Assembly (NCBI GenBank): GCA_030447305.1
Contig: JAUJPC010000003.1
Coordinates: 1 to 64,000 of the forward strand
DNA: 64,000 nucleotides
Origin: Actinomycetota bacterium
GTDB lineage: Bacteria; Actinomycetota; CADDZG01; JAHWKV01
Direction of reading: 5' to 3'
In this document: positions 27,459 through 36,928 of the stretch, piece by piece
How positions within the stretch are numbered: position 1 is the stretch's first letter
How the letters are laid out: each line of letters begins with the position of its first letter
Notes under the pieces: generated by a model
Databases searched by the model: none
Seen by the model: only the letters and a program-made list of their open reading frames with translations
What the model was told of the DNA's origin: nothing
Translations under genes and position numbers: made by a program

Positions 27459-28193
27459 CTAGACGGGCTTGCGGGCCAGAAGCAGCAGCTCGGGATGGTC
27501 CCGGGTGGGGACCTCGGCCGCAAACTCCCCCGACGTGATTCCGTTGACCACCTCCGGGTCGAGGCCCGCACCGTTGGCAATCCACTCGAGCTCTCGGGGC
27601 GTATAGCACGAGTTCCACATCACCACGTCCCTGGACGTACCGTTCTCCCCCACGACGCCGGAGATTGTGCGACGGAACAGAGACGTCACCGGATCGAACT
27701 CCGCTTGATCTGCCACCCGGCCGAGGACGTAGAAGGTGTTGGGCGCAGACACGGCCGTGTGGCCCCCCGGTTTCAGCGCCCGCCGGATGCCCCGGAGGAT
27801 TTTGAGGTCGTCCAGCCCCAGACCGAAGGCACCCTCGCAGATGCTTATCACCACGTCGAACTCGTCCTCAAAAGGCAGGTCCTGAGCATCCATCTCGAAG
27901 AACGAGACCGGCACCCCGGCGTCGGATGCGTCGTTACGGGCGATTGCCAGGAATCTTGGGGAGATGTCGATGCCGACCACTTGAACCCCGCGCCTCGCGA
28001 ACCCGATCGCGTGCCGGCCGGGGCCGGTTCCCACATCGAGCAGGCGCGCCCCGGGCTTGAGGCTGAGGGCGGTGAAGAGGAAATCGACCTCCTGCTCGGT
28101 GCCCTGGGCGAACTCGTAGCCGAGATAGGTGGTGCCCAGGTGGTCCGCCAGAGCGGCATACCAGTTTCTTTCCGGGGGCTGTAGACCACTCAT
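27459..28193 (-). CDS. SAM-dependent class I methyltransferase
   Basis: A 244-residue Rossmann-fold methyltransferase. Motif I is LLDVGTGPGRHAIGFARRG near residues 50-68, with the acidic end of strand 2 in VVGIDISPRF, and motif IV in FDVVISICEGAFGLG. The C-terminal part (YTPRELEWIANGAGLDPEVV) is typical of small-molecule methyltransferases. It overlaps the end of pcnA by four bases and is therefore probably co-translated with it. The start at 28193 (MSGLQPPERNWY) is preferred. The substrate is unknown. Confidence 0.85.
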   Translation of the reverse strand: MSGLQPPERNWYAALADHLGTTYLGYEFAQGTEQEVDFLFTALSLKPGARLLDVGTGPGRHAIGFARRGVQVVGIDISPRFLAIARNDASDAGVPVSFFEMDAQDLPFEDEFDVVISICEGAFGLGLDDLKILRGIRRALKPGGHTAVSAPNTFYVLGRVADQAEFDPVTSLFRRTISGVVGENGTSRDVVMWNSCYTPRELEWIANGAGLDPEVVNGITSGEFAAEVPTRDHPELLLLARKPV

Positions 28194-29644
28194 CCGCCTT
28201 GCCTGTGGTCGTACCACTCGTCCAGCCGCCGGTAGGCCTCCTCCTTGGAGAGCTCACCCTCGTCGAGCCGAAGCTCCATCAAGAAGTTCAGCGCTTCACC
28301 GACCATCCGGCCGGGGCCCACCTGGAGGTGCTCCATGACCTCGTTGCCGTTGAGGGCGGGACGCAGGCGCTTCAGCTCTTCGCGGGAGGCGAGATCGGAA
28401 ATCCACGCCTCCAGCTCGTCCATCCGCTTGGACAGCTGCTGGGCCTTGGCAGGGTTGCGGGTGGTGCAGTCCGAACGCACAAGGTGGTTCAGCTTGTCGA
28501 GCAGCGGCCCGGCGTCCCGGACGTAGCGTCGCACGGCCCGATCGGTCCAGCCGAGCCCGAAGGTGTGGAACCGCAGGTGCAGGTATACGAGCGTCTTCAC
28601 CTCTGCGATGAGCTTCGTCGGATAGCGCAGATCTTTCATACGGGCCTCGGCCATCTGGGCCCCCACCACCTCGTGGTGATGAAATGTGACGCCCTTCGGC
28701 GTGATCTGGCGCGTCCTCGGCTTGCCGATGTCGTGCAGCAAGGCCCCCAGCCGCAGCACCAGGTCGGGGCCTTCCTTCTCGGTGCCGATCGCGTTGTCCA
28801 GCACCGCCAGGGTGTGGTGGAAGACGTCCTTGTGCCGGTGGATGGGGTCCTGCTCCAGCTTCAGTCCCGGCAGCTCGGGCAGGAACTCCGCGGCCAGGCC
28901 GGATTCCGTCGCCATCTGCAGAGCCCGGCTGACGTCGGAGCCGAGCATCAGCTTCGAGAACTCGTCCCGGATGCGCTCCTTGGAGACAATCACCAGCCGG
29001 CCGTGCATCTGGCGGACGGCCTGGAGTACCTCGTCGTGCAGCTCGAACCCCAGCGTGGACGCGAACCGGAAGGCCCGCAGCATGCGCAGCGGGTCGTCGG
29101 AAAAAGAGATGCTCGGGGCTAGGGGCGTCCTGAGCCTGCGAGCCACCAGATCGGAGATTCCGCCGAACAGGTCGACCAGCTCGATGTCGGGCAGGGCTAT
29201 GGCGAGGGTGTTCACGGTGAAGTCGCGCCGGGAGAGGTCGGTGTGCAGGTCGTTGCCGAACTCGACCCGGGGGTTGCGGGAACCCGGCTCGTAGACCTCG
29301 TTGCGGAAGGTGGTCACCTCGACCCTCGTCGTGTGCTTCTGCACACCGATGGTGCCGAACTCCATGCCCGACGTCCACGGCGCCGAGCCTCCCCAGCGCT
29401 TGAGGATGGCGAGGGTATCCGCCGGGGGGGCGTCGGTCGTGAAATCCAGGTCGTTCGCCGCTACGGCATCCGGGCCCGTGGATACACGACCGTCGGTGAA
29501 CTCGGGCGAAGGGACGCGGTCCCGGCCGAGGAGCGTGTCGCGGACCCAGCCCCCGACCAGCCACAGCCTGAAACCGGCCCCGCGAAACAGGCGCGCCAGT
29601 TCCAGGGCCTGAGTTGGTATGACATCGGGTGAGAGGTCTCGCAT
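28190..29644 (-). CDS. pcnA: CCA tRNA nucleotidyltransferase with HD domain
   Basis: A 484-residue nucleotidyltransferase that adds CCA to tRNA 3' ends. The catalytic part has GFRLWLVGGWVRDTLLGRDR and the metal-binding DLDFTTDAPPADTL; the RRDFTVNTLAI motif follows. A C-terminal HD phosphohydrolase domain is marked by LRLGALLHDIGKPRTRQ. tRNA genes in this window do not encode CCA, in agreement with need for this enzyme. The ATG at 29644 (MRDLSPDVIPTQA) is chosen; a longer frame upstream overlaps the divergent DUF6049 gene and shows no homology. In M. tuberculosis the same gene precedes the DUF6049-murJ block. Confidence 0.95.
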   Translation of the reverse strand: MRDLSPDVIPTQALELARLFRGAGFRLWLVGGWVRDTLLGRDRVPSPEFTDGRVSTGPDAVAANDLDFTTDAPPADTLAILKRWGGSAPWTSGMEFGTIGVQKHTTRVEVTTFRNEVYEPGSRNPRVEFGNDLHTDLSRRDFTVNTLAIALPDIELVDLFGGISDLVARRLRTPLAPSISFSDDPLRMLRAFRFASTLGFELHDEVLQAVRQMHGRLVIVSKERIRDEFSKLMLGSDVSRALQMATESGLAAEFLPELPGLKLEQDPIHRHKDVFHHTLAVLDNAIGTEKEGPDLVLRLGALLHDIGKPRTRQITPKGVTFHHHEVVGAQMAEARMKDLRYPTKLIAEVKTLVYLHLRFHTFGLGWTDRAVRRYVRDAGPLLDKLNHLVRSDCTTRNPAKAQQLSKRMDELEAWISDLASREELKRLRPALNGNEVMEHLQVGPGRMVGEALNFLMELRLDEGELSKEEAYRRLDEWYDHRQGG

Positions 29645-29699
29645 ACCGGAAGGATAGAAGCTACCGCCGGATCTAAGGTTCAGGAATACTGTCCTAAGG

Positions 29700-32027
29700 A
29701 TGAAAAAGCTCTGGCTTCTCCGAGGCGTGTTGGTCGCAGCTTTGCTTCTAAGCGCCCTCGGTTCCCCCGGGGGGGCCTTCGCCCAGATGCCGACCGCTTC
29801 CCCGTCGGGCTCTTCGCGTGCGCGCCAGGCGGAGCTCAGGGCACGGCTGGTGAGCTTTCCGATCTCTGTGGGTCCTTCGGACTCGCTCTCGGTCGCTCTG
29901 GAGGTGACCAACTCCGGAAACCTTGCGGCCGCCGACCTGGAGGTCGTCCTCACCATCAACCAGAGCGTGAACAGCCGGTCCAAGCTCTATCAGACCTACG
30001 AGGAGCGCTTCGGAACCACCTCCGCGGTCGACACGATTCCGGTCGACGGCACCATCGAGCCGGGCAGGACGCGGCGGATAGAGGTTGCAAAACCTCTGAG
30101 CGAGATGGGCACCTTCCGCAACTCCACCCAGGACCGCGTCTATCCGGTCCGGGTGGTGGTCCGCTCTGGAAGGACCTCGTCGAGCCCCGTTAACACCCAC
30201 ATGGTCTTCTTCCACGAGCCGCCGGAAAAGCCGCTGGGTCTCGGCCTGGTCATCCCCCTTCACTCACCTTCGGTGTACACCGACGGCAGCCGGCCGGACC
30301 TGGTGATCAGCGGATCGCTGGAGCGGTCGATCTCCCAGGGGCGGCTGGCCAGCATCCTGGATGCCCTGGAGGCACATCCCGACCTGCCGGTGACGCTGGC
30401 TCCGAGCGGCCTGTTGCTGAGCATGCTCGCAGACATGGCCGACGGCTACCTCCGGTCTACAAACGACGGTCCGGTCACGGTTCCCCCCGAGGACCCCCGC
30501 GCCGAAGCAGCGGCCCGCACGATCGCCCGGCTTCAGGCACTGGCCGGCCGTATGAACACCCGGATCATTACGACGACCTACTCTCCTGCCTCGCTCCCCG
30601 CCCTGTACCGCAATGGCCTGCAGGAGCTTGCCGCCACCCAGCTCGCCGAAGGCCACAACGTGCTTTTGGCGGAGCCCCTGGGCCTGCTTCGGTCGGAGCC
30701 GCTGGATGGGTGGTTTCTGCCGACGTTCGGAGACCTGGACCAGCCGGTTTTGAGCCAGCTCCACCGGACCCAGTTCAACCGGCTGATCATCTCCTCTCGC
30801 TCGGTGAGCCCCACCGACAAACCGTTCACCCGTGCGCTGCCGGTCAAGCTTGAGGGAGGACCCGGTTCCGCTACCGAGGGCCTGGCCGGAGTTGAAACCG
30901 TTGCGCTGGTAGCCGATGCCGGCCTGGAGAGCCGGATCGACGGCAGCGGCAACCTGGGGACGATCGAGGCGCGGCAGCGGTTCGCCGCCGAGTCCGCCAC
31001 CATTCACCTGGAGACGCCGGGTGTCGTGCGGGCGGCAGTGGCCATCGCTCCGCCGGACTGGGCGGCACGCAGAGACTCGGCGGCTTCTCTGCTGGATGTC
31101 ATCGAAACCGCTCCCTGGCTGAGACCCACCACTCCGGATGCGATCACTGCGGAGCTGGAGCCTCCGGCCGACGAGAAGGTGCGTCTCGCCAGCTCGGACA
31201 CCGTGCTCGGCAACGGGCCGGACCTTCCTTCGGACCAATACTTCTCCGCCCTGGCCGACGCCCGGCGAGCGATATCCCGTTACTCCGCCCTTGCGCCGCC
31301 CCCGGACCGGGTCGGCGCACTCTTGCGGCGGCTCCTCATCGCCGAGAGCACCGACTGGTGGTCCAGCAAGACCGCCATCTCCCAGGGACTATCCTTTGCC
31401 GAAGCTATTCCTCCGGCGGTCTCCGCCGAGATGCGCAAGGTCGATGCTCCACCCCCCCAAACCATCACCCTCACCTCCAAGAACGGCGTCATCCCCCTCT
31501 CAGTGAGCTCGCGGCTCGGGTATCCGGTCGACGTGGTGATCAGGCTCGAGTCAGACAAGCTGAGGTTTCCCGATGGCAACCGGATCGACATATCGAACCT
31601 GCAGGCCCCGAATCAGACCGTACGGGTAAGAGCCATAACGCAGGCCTCGGGAACATTTCCGTTGAGCGTCCGGCTTTTCACCCCGGGGGGAACCCTCATC
31701 TCGGACAGTGAGCTCACAATCCGTTCGACGGCATACAACGTCGTGGCGCTGACGATCACAGGGGCGGCCGGAGTCTTCCTCGTCGGCTGGTGGCTGGTGG
31801 GATGGGTTCGGCGCCGTTTGCCCGGTATCGCCCGGACTGCAGGGGAAGAGGAGACCGCGTTCGAGGAGGAAACCGACCAAGCCGAAAACGGGATGGAGGC
31901 CGAGCAAGCCGAGTCCGAGGACGCCCCGATGGCGGAGGGGGAGCCGGTCCCCGCCCACGTCGCCGGGAGGGAAAGCAGCGGGGACAGCGTTGCGCAGGCT
32001 TCCGAGAACCCCTCGGAAGCCGGTTGA
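29700..32027 (+). CDS. DUF6049 secreted/membrane protein
   Basis: A 775-residue envelope protein matching the actinobacterial DUF6049 family (Rv3909-like). A signal peptide (KKLWLLRGVLVAALLLSALG) is followed by a long extracytoplasmic region with immunoglobulin-like strands at the start (PSDSLSVALEVTNSGNLAAA) and near the end (ISVERPA-like beta segments). A membrane segment lies near residues 680-702 (VVALTITGAAGVFLVGWWLV), then an acidic cytoplasmic tail. Its stop overlaps the murJ start (TTGA), and the two occur together in actinobacteria, so a joint role in peptidoglycan precursor export or wall assembly is inferred. The ATG at 29700 is followed by a clear signal sequence. Confidence 0.88.
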   Translation: MKKLWLLRGVLVAALLLSALGSPGGAFAQMPTASPSGSSRARQAELRARLVSFPISVGPSDSLSVALEVTNSGNLAAADLEVVLTINQSVNSRSKLYQTYEERFGTTSAVDTIPVDGTIEPGRTRRIEVAKPLSEMGTFRNSTQDRVYPVRVVVRSGRTSSSPVNTHMVFFHEPPEKPLGLGLVIPLHSPSVYTDGSRPDLVISGSLERSISQGRLASILDALEAHPDLPVTLAPSGLLLSMLADMADGYLRSTNDGPVTVPPEDPRAEAAARTIARLQALAGRMNTRIITTTYSPASLPALYRNGLQELAATQLAEGHNVLLAEPLGLLRSEPLDGWFLPTFGDLDQPVLSQLHRTQFNRLIISSRSVSPTDKPFTRALPVKLEGGPGSATEGLAGVETVALVADAGLESRIDGSGNLGTIEARQRFAAESATIHLETPGVVRAAVAIAPPDWAARRDSAASLLDVIETAPWLRPTTPDAITAELEPPADEKVRLASSDTVLGNGPDLPSDQYFSALADARRAISRYSALAPPPDRVGALLRRLLIAESTDWWSSKTAISQGLSFAEAIPPAVSAEMRKVDAPPPQTITLTSKNGVIPLSVSSRLGYPVDVVIRLESDKLRFPDGNRIDISNLQAPNQTVRVRAITQASGTFPLSVRLFTPGGTLISDSELTIRSTAYNVVALTITGAAGVFLVGWWLVGWVRRRLPGIARTAGEEETAFEEETDQAENGMEAEQAESEDAPMAEGEPVPAHVAGRESSGDSVAQASENPSEAG

Positions 32028-33652
32028 CCGACAGCCAAAGCGTCGAAACCGCCGGGCGGGGGGCGGCCATCGCCACCGCCGGCACCGCAGTCTCCCGGGC
32101 GACCGGGCTTCTGCGTCTGGGCGCCACGACCTATGCTCTTGGCGTAACCGAGAGCCGCCTGGCCGACACCTACAACCTGGCCAACACCACGCCGAACATG
32201 ATCCACGAGCTGATCATCGGAGGTGTCCTCTCCTCGGTGCTGCTCCGCAGCTACATCGAGGTCAAGGCCAAGGAGGGGCAGGAGGAGGCATGGAGGTTCA
32301 TCGCCCGGGTCACGAAGGCAACGATGCTGCTGCTCGCAGCGATCGGCCTCATCATTGTCGTCGCCGCGCCGGCGATCTTCCGCCTGTACACCATCGGGGC
32401 ACAGGGCGGAGGAAGGCAAGCCCAGCAGGCGCTGGGGTCGCTCCTACTGCAGCTGTTCGTACCGCAGATCCTGTTCTACGGGCTGTCCTACATCTCCACC
32501 GCGGCGTTGAACGCCCACCGCCGGTTCGGCGTCCCTATGTTCGTCCCGGCACTGAACAACCTTACCGTCACAGCCACCCTGCTTTGGTTTGCGGCAACGA
32601 TACCGGAGGCTCTTAGGACCCCGGACTCGGTTCCCACCAAGGGCATCCTCATCCTGGGTCTGGGGACGACTGCCGGCGTTGCGATTCAGGGCATCCTCCC
32701 CTTCTTCTTTCTGCGCCGCATGGGCTTCAGCCTCGGGGGTCGGGTGGGGATAATCGATCCGAGGTTCGGGCGTCTGTTGAAGATGTCGAGCTTCATGGCC
32801 GGCTATGTGGCGACCAACATGATAGCCCTGTGGTTGACCCTGATCCTCGCCGGCGGCGTGATCGGCGGAGTGGCATCCTACCAGTACGCTTTCGTCTTCT
32901 TCCAACTGCCCCACGGCCTGCTGGCGGTATCGATAGTGACCGCAATCTTTCCGGCCATGACCGAGAAGGCCGTGGCCGGGGACCTTACCGAGTTCTCCCA
33001 AGAGCTCAGCCGCGCCCTGCGCGGGGTTGCCTACTTTGTGCTTCCCGCAGTGGCCGGTTATCTAGCAATTGCTCCCCAGGTAGTTTCCCTGCTGCTGGAG
33101 CATGGACTGACGACCGATGCCTCGACGACGATGGTGGCGAACGTCCTGCGAGTCTGGGCCCCGGGAATTTTCTTCTTCTCTACTTTCTACGTCTTCCTTC
33201 GGGGGTTCTACGCCCTCGGGGACACGAAAACACCTATGCTGATCAACATCGCAGGCTCTGTCGTCAACGTGGCGTTCAACCTTGCGGTTGTCACTCTCAT
33301 CGACGAGCCGCGGCTGGAGATCGCAGGACTGGCAGCCGGCCACGCCCTCTCGTATCTTGTGGCGTCGGCGCTGGCGCTGAGGGCAATCTCCGCTCGGATC
33401 CGCACGCGGCCGATCGAAGGGCTGAGGGTTGCTCTGGTTAAGATGCTGACCGCCTCCGCGGTCACCGGTGCCGGGGCTTTTCTGGTTGCACGGAGCCTGC
33501 GGTCGGTGGTGGATGCCTCATCGATCTCCGGACTGCTGATTCAGGTGCTCGGCGCGACCGTCGTCGGACTTTTGCTCTACGCTGGAGCGAGTAAGGCTTT
33601 CAGTCTGGAGGAAATGCGCTGGATCTCGACGATCGTCAGGCGGCGCCGCTGA
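32024..33652 (+). CDS. murJ: lipid II flippase MurJ/MviN
   Basis: A 542-residue MATE-like flippase with about 14 membrane segments. Typical stretches are AIATAGTAVSRATGLLRLGA, NLANTTPNMIHELIIGGVLS and VFFQLPHGLLAVSIVTAIFP. It moves lipid II across the membrane for peptidoglycan synthesis. The TTG at 32024 overlaps the previous stop as TTGA; upstream codons in the frame are shadow sequence over the end of DUF6049. In mycobacteria MurJ is fused to a pseudokinase and an outer sugar-binding-like domain; here those parts are a separate gene 26 bases downstream. Confidence 0.95.
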   Translation: MTDSQSVETAGRGAAIATAGTAVSRATGLLRLGATTYALGVTESRLADTYNLANTTPNMIHELIIGGVLSSVLLRSYIEVKAKEGQEEAWRFIARVTKATMLLLAAIGLIIVVAAPAIFRLYTIGAQGGGRQAQQALGSLLLQLFVPQILFYGLSYISTAALNAHRRFGVPMFVPALNNLTVTATLLWFAATIPEALRTPDSVPTKGILILGLGTTAGVAIQGILPFFFLRRMGFSLGGRVGIIDPRFGRLLKMSSFMAGYVATNMIALWLTLILAGGVIGGVASYQYAFVFFQLPHGLLAVSIVTAIFPAMTEKAVAGDLTEFSQELSRALRGVAYFVLPAVAGYLAIAPQVVSLLLEHGLTTDASTTMVANVLRVWAPGIFFFSTFYVFLRGFYALGDTKTPMLINIAGSVVNVAFNLAVVTLIDEPRLEIAGLAAGHALSYLVASALALRAISARIRTRPIEGLRVALVKMLTASAVTGAGAFLVARSLRSVVDASSISGLLIQVLGATVVGLLLYAGASKAFSLEEMRWISTIVRRRR

Positions 33653-33678
33653 TTCCGCCGGAAAATGCCTCCTCGGAC

Positions 33679-35286
33679 GTGAAGCTGGGCGGGCGTTACC
33701 TTCTGACGGCCAAGATCTCGCATGGGTCGCTGGCAGATTTTTGGCGATGCGAGGACGAGGTGCTGGGCCGTCCGGTGGCCGCCAAGATGCTCAGGCCGCA
33801 CCTGGCGACCGATCCCACCATCAAGCGCCTGTTCCGCCGGGAGGCGGTGGCTGCGGCGCGCCTCACGCACTCCAATATCGTCTCCGTCTTCGACACCGGC
33901 GAGCACGACGGCGCTCCGTTCATCGTCATGGAGTACCTCGGCGGCGGAAGCCTGCGTGACCGCCTGGCCTCCGGGCCGCTGGCGCCGGAGACGGTGGCGC
34001 AGATCGGCGCAGACATCTGCGCCGCATTGGCGCACGCCCACAAGATGGGCATAGTTCACGGCGACATCCGCCCGGAAAACGTCCTCTTCAGCGAAGCAGG
34101 GCACCTCAAGGTCTCAGACTTCGCGATCGCGAAGGCCGCCAAGGTAAATCCCCGCTTAACCGATCCGGAGGGCACCCATACCTCCCACACCTACGCCGCT
34201 CCGGAGCTGGCCTCCGGTGCCGAGCCGGACGCGCGATCGGATCTATTCTCGCTGGGCGTCATCCTTTACGAGTGCCTCGTGGGCATGACGCCGGCAGTTG
34301 CCGCCCGGGCGGCGGCGCCGCCGGCAGAAGGCGAGCGGGCACGGACTCCCAGCCCAAAGGACCTTCGCCCGGAGATCCCAGAAGATCTCGATCTCGCAAT
34401 CATCGGGACCCTCCAAAAGAATCCATCCGCCCGGTTCCAAAGCGCCCGAGCCCTGGAGAGGACCCTTCGGCCTCTGGCCCCCCGAGCCCCGGCAGCCTCC
34501 GCTGCAACGACAGCGGCTTCCGATCCCCCTACCCCCACCGCAACCGCACCTCGCGGCAAAGCGGCGCGGCGTTCCGAGAGTGGTCGGGATACTTCGCGCA
34601 GCAAACCCATGCCCGCTCCCGTCGCTCATCAACACCCGGCTCCTCGACCACAAGCACCCGAAGAGCTGAATTCGCCGGCACGGCGTTCTTCGGGCGACTC
34701 TTTTCTGAGGACCGAAGGAAGATGGCTGCTGCCGACAATCATCCTCATCGCGGCCGCCGCCGCCCTCGTCTTCGCCATTCCGTCACTTCGCACCGGCATA
34801 GGCAATGTGGTGGCGCCCCTTCAGCCCGACCAGCAGCCGCGACCGCTGCAAGTGACGCGGGCCCAGGCCTACGATCCCCCTCCGGGTGACGGTCAGGAGA
34901 CCAACCAACGACTCCCTCAGGCGGTAGACGGCGACGCGGCGACTTCTTGGGCCACCTCGTCGTACAGCCGGGCCAATCTTGGAGGGTTGAAGGAGGGGGT
35001 GGGCATCTTCATTGATCTCGGGAGCGCACGCGAGCTATCCGGCCTCAAGGTAACCTCGGTGGCCGGTGGCTGGCAGGGCAGCGTCCGGGTCTCGGATGAT
35101 GGCAGGCGCTGGAGCGAACCCGGTACCGCCGAGACCGCCTCCGCCGACCACACCTTCGAGGTCTCCGGGTCACACCGTTACTGGATGATCTGGATCACCA
35201 ACCTGGTCAAGACTCCGGGAGAGGGAAACTCGGAGAATCCGTTTGCCGTGGCCATACGGGAGATCGTTCCGCTCGGGGCGGAGTAG
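33679..35286 (+). CDS. Ser/Thr pseudokinase-like membrane protein with discoidin-like outer domain
   Basis: A 535-residue protein: kinase-like domain (residues ~1-265), Pro/Ala/Ser-rich linker, one membrane segment (~348-367), and a C-terminal jelly-roll-like outer domain (QAVDGDAATSWATSSYSRAN onward). Beta-3 lysine K36 (VAAK) and the Asp of HGDIRPEN (127-134) are kept, but the Gly-rich loop is missing (KISHGSLADF), HRD is HGD, and DFG is DFA, so it is probably catalytically weak or dead. This is the architecture of the tail of mycobacterial MviN, which binds an FHA protein to control MurJ. The GTG at 33679 has no good Shine-Dalgarno. The frame is open back past the murJ stop, and CTG at 33619, 7 bases after GGAGG, is an alternative start. 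Confidence 0.85.
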   Translation: MKLGGRYLLTAKISHGSLADFWRCEDEVLGRPVAAKMLRPHLATDPTIKRLFRREAVAAARLTHSNIVSVFDTGEHDGAPFIVMEYLGGGSLRDRLASGPLAPETVAQIGADICAALAHAHKMGIVHGDIRPENVLFSEAGHLKVSDFAIAKAAKVNPRLTDPEGTHTSHTYAAPELASGAEPDARSDLFSLGVILYECLVGMTPAVAARAAAPPAEGERARTPSPKDLRPEIPEDLDLAIIGTLQKNPSARFQSARALERTLRPLAPRAPAASAATTAASDPPTPTATAPRGKAARRSESGRDTSRSKPMPAPVAHQHPAPRPQAPEELNSPARRSSGDSFLRTEGRWLLPTIILIAAAAALVFAIPSLRTGIGNVVAPLQPDQQPRPLQVTRAQAYDPPPGDGQETNQRLPQAVDGDAATSWATSSYSRANLGGLKEGVGIFIDLGSARELSGLKVTSVAGGWQGSVRVSDDGRRWSEPGTAETASADHTFEVSGSHRYWMIWITNLVKTPGEGNSENPFAVAIREIVPLGAE

Positions 35287-35329
35287 CGGCACCCCCGGCC
35301 GGCTCCCTCGGCCATTCATAATTCGGCGC

Positions 35330-35914
35330 ATGTCCCACCACGACCTCGAGGACCAAAGCGACGAGTCGCTGGTAACGGCCTTCGTGGAGACCGGCGACCA
35401 GGCGCCGCTGGAGGTGCTGCTGGCCCGCCACGAATCCAGGATCTTCAGTCTGGCCTACCGCATTCTCGGGAACCGGGCGGATGCTCTCGACGCGACGCAG
35501 GACGTGTTTCTGACCGTCTTCCGCCGGGCATCGTCGTTTCGCCACCAGTCGGCCTTCACCACCTGGCTGTACCGGCTCACCACCAATGCATGTCACGATA
35601 TTGGAAGGCGTAAAGCTCGCACCCCGGTGCCGGTTGAAAACGTGCCGGCCGGGCTTGGGGGATCCGAAGGTGAGTCGGATACCCGCCTCACGGTGGAGCA
35701 GGCGCTTAGGGGTCTCTCGGAGGAACAGCGGGTGCCCGTCGTCATGAGGGACCTGTATGGGATGAGCTACGAGGAGATCTCAGCCGCCACCGGGACGCCT
35801 ACGGGCACGGTAAAGAGCCGGATTGCCCGCGGGCGCATGCGCCTGGCCGAGCTACTCGGAGCAGCAGAGGGCAGGGAACCCGGCGCAGGACCCAGCCGTC
35901 TAACTGAGACATGA
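35330..35914 (+). CDS. ECF sigma factor, SigM-like
   Basis: A 194-residue ECF sigma factor. Region 2 contains LVTAFVETGDQAPLEVLLAR, YRILGNRADALDATQDVFLT and FRHQSAFTTWLYRLTTNACH; region 4 contains RVPVVMRDLYGMSYEEISAA and TPTGTVKSRIARGRMRLAEL. By position (murJ, then sigma, then anti-sigma, then trxB) it corresponds to SigM of M. tuberculosis. The start MSHHDLEDQSDESL at 35330 is chosen; the frame is open further upstream over the kinase gene end. The stop overlaps the anti-sigma start as ATGA. Confidence 0.92.
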   Translation: MSHHDLEDQSDESLVTAFVETGDQAPLEVLLARHESRIFSLAYRILGNRADALDATQDVFLTVFRRASSFRHQSAFTTWLYRLTTNACHDIGRRKARTPVPVENVPAGLGGSEGESDTRLTVEQALRGLSEEQRVPVVMRDLYGMSYEEISAATGTPTGTVKSRIARGRMRLAELLGAAEGREPGAGPSRLTET

Positions 35915-36882
35915 GCGAAGACCATCCGGAGTTGGAGTCGCTGAGCGCTTACCTGGACGGTGAGCTCGGCAGCCGCGAGCGCGGGAAGGTAGAAGAGCAC
36001 CTGATGTCCTGCCCTGCATGCTCCGCCATCCGAGCCAAGCTTGCGGCGGCGGCCGAACGCCTGGCCGCACTTCCCGCCCTTGAGATGACCGCGGACGAGC
36101 ATCGGGCGCTCCGGCAGGCAGCTCTGAAGGCCCGTCCCGACCGCCCCTCTCCCTGGACAAGACGCTACCTCCAGTGGGCCGTCGCCGGTGGTCTGGTTCT
36201 GGTGGCCATGACCGCCGTCGGCTTTGGGTTTCTTCGAGTCGGTTCCTCCGATGGCGCCGGCTCCGAGTCCTTGACCGAACCGGCGGCCCCGACCGCCGGT
36301 CAGCCGGCATTCGACTTCACCAGTGGTGCCCAGGTCGACCGGACGGTCGCCTCGCTTCCCGAGGTAGCCGCCGGAGTCAACCGCTACCGGCCCGAGGACG
36401 CTCCGGCTGCGACCGGCGGCGACTCCGGCTCCGGGAAAGCCGGGGACTACGGTGGTTCTTCGTCCGGTTCCGACCAGGAGGGCGCCCGGCAGCACCCCGC
36501 TCCCGCCATGGCAGAGCCGGACGGAGCCGGACCGTCCGGCGGCGGAGGGGCGGAAGGCGACGTGCGGACAGAGGCAAGGGACGACCGCGCTCCCAAAGCC
36601 GCCGCTCCCCTGAGACCCTTTAGCAACGATGCCGCAGATTCGTGCCTCGAAAGGGTGACCCGCACCCAAAGCTATCCGATGGTTCCATTGCTGGCCCGGC
36701 AAGCTACCTATCAGGGCACGCCGGCCTGGCTGCTCGTGTTTGCCTGGAGTCCCGAACCGGAAGTCGGAAAGACGCTCGACCGGTGGCAGACGTGGTTGGT
36801 TACCCCCCAGGATTGTCAGAACCTGACGGGGCCTGAATTGGAAGCGCGGGCCCTTTACCGATCGTTCTCGGGCCAGACCTAG
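35911..36882 (+). CDS. membrane anti-sigma factor (zf-HC2 type)
   Basis: A 323-residue protein with the anti-sigma zinc motif H30-x3-C34-x2-C37 (EEHLMSCPAC), one membrane segment near residues 88-108, and a low-complexity Gly/Ser/Pro outer linker that leads to a small folded C-terminal part (QTWLVTPQDCQNLTGPELEA). It should hold the adjacent sigma factor at the membrane. Start and stop of the pair overlap, so both are made together. A role in wall-stress sensing is inferred from the murJ context. Confidence 0.88.
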   Translation: MSEDHPELESLSAYLDGELGSRERGKVEEHLMSCPACSAIRAKLAAAAERLAALPALEMTADEHRALRQAALKARPDRPSPWTRRYLQWAVAGGLVLVAMTAVGFGFLRVGSSDGAGSESLTEPAAPTAGQPAFDFTSGAQVDRTVASLPEVAAGVNRYRPEDAPAATGGDSGSGKAGDYGGSSSGSDQEGARQHPAPAMAEPDGAGPSGGGGAEGDVRTEARDDRAPKAAAPLRPFSNDAADSCLERVTRTQSYPMVPLLARQATYQGTPAWLLVFAWSPEPEVGKTLDRWQTWLVTPQDCQNLTGPELEARALYRSFSGQT

Positions 36883-36928
36883 CTTCAAACGGCTACCCGA
36901 TCTCATAACGAACCAGGCAACTCTGCGC

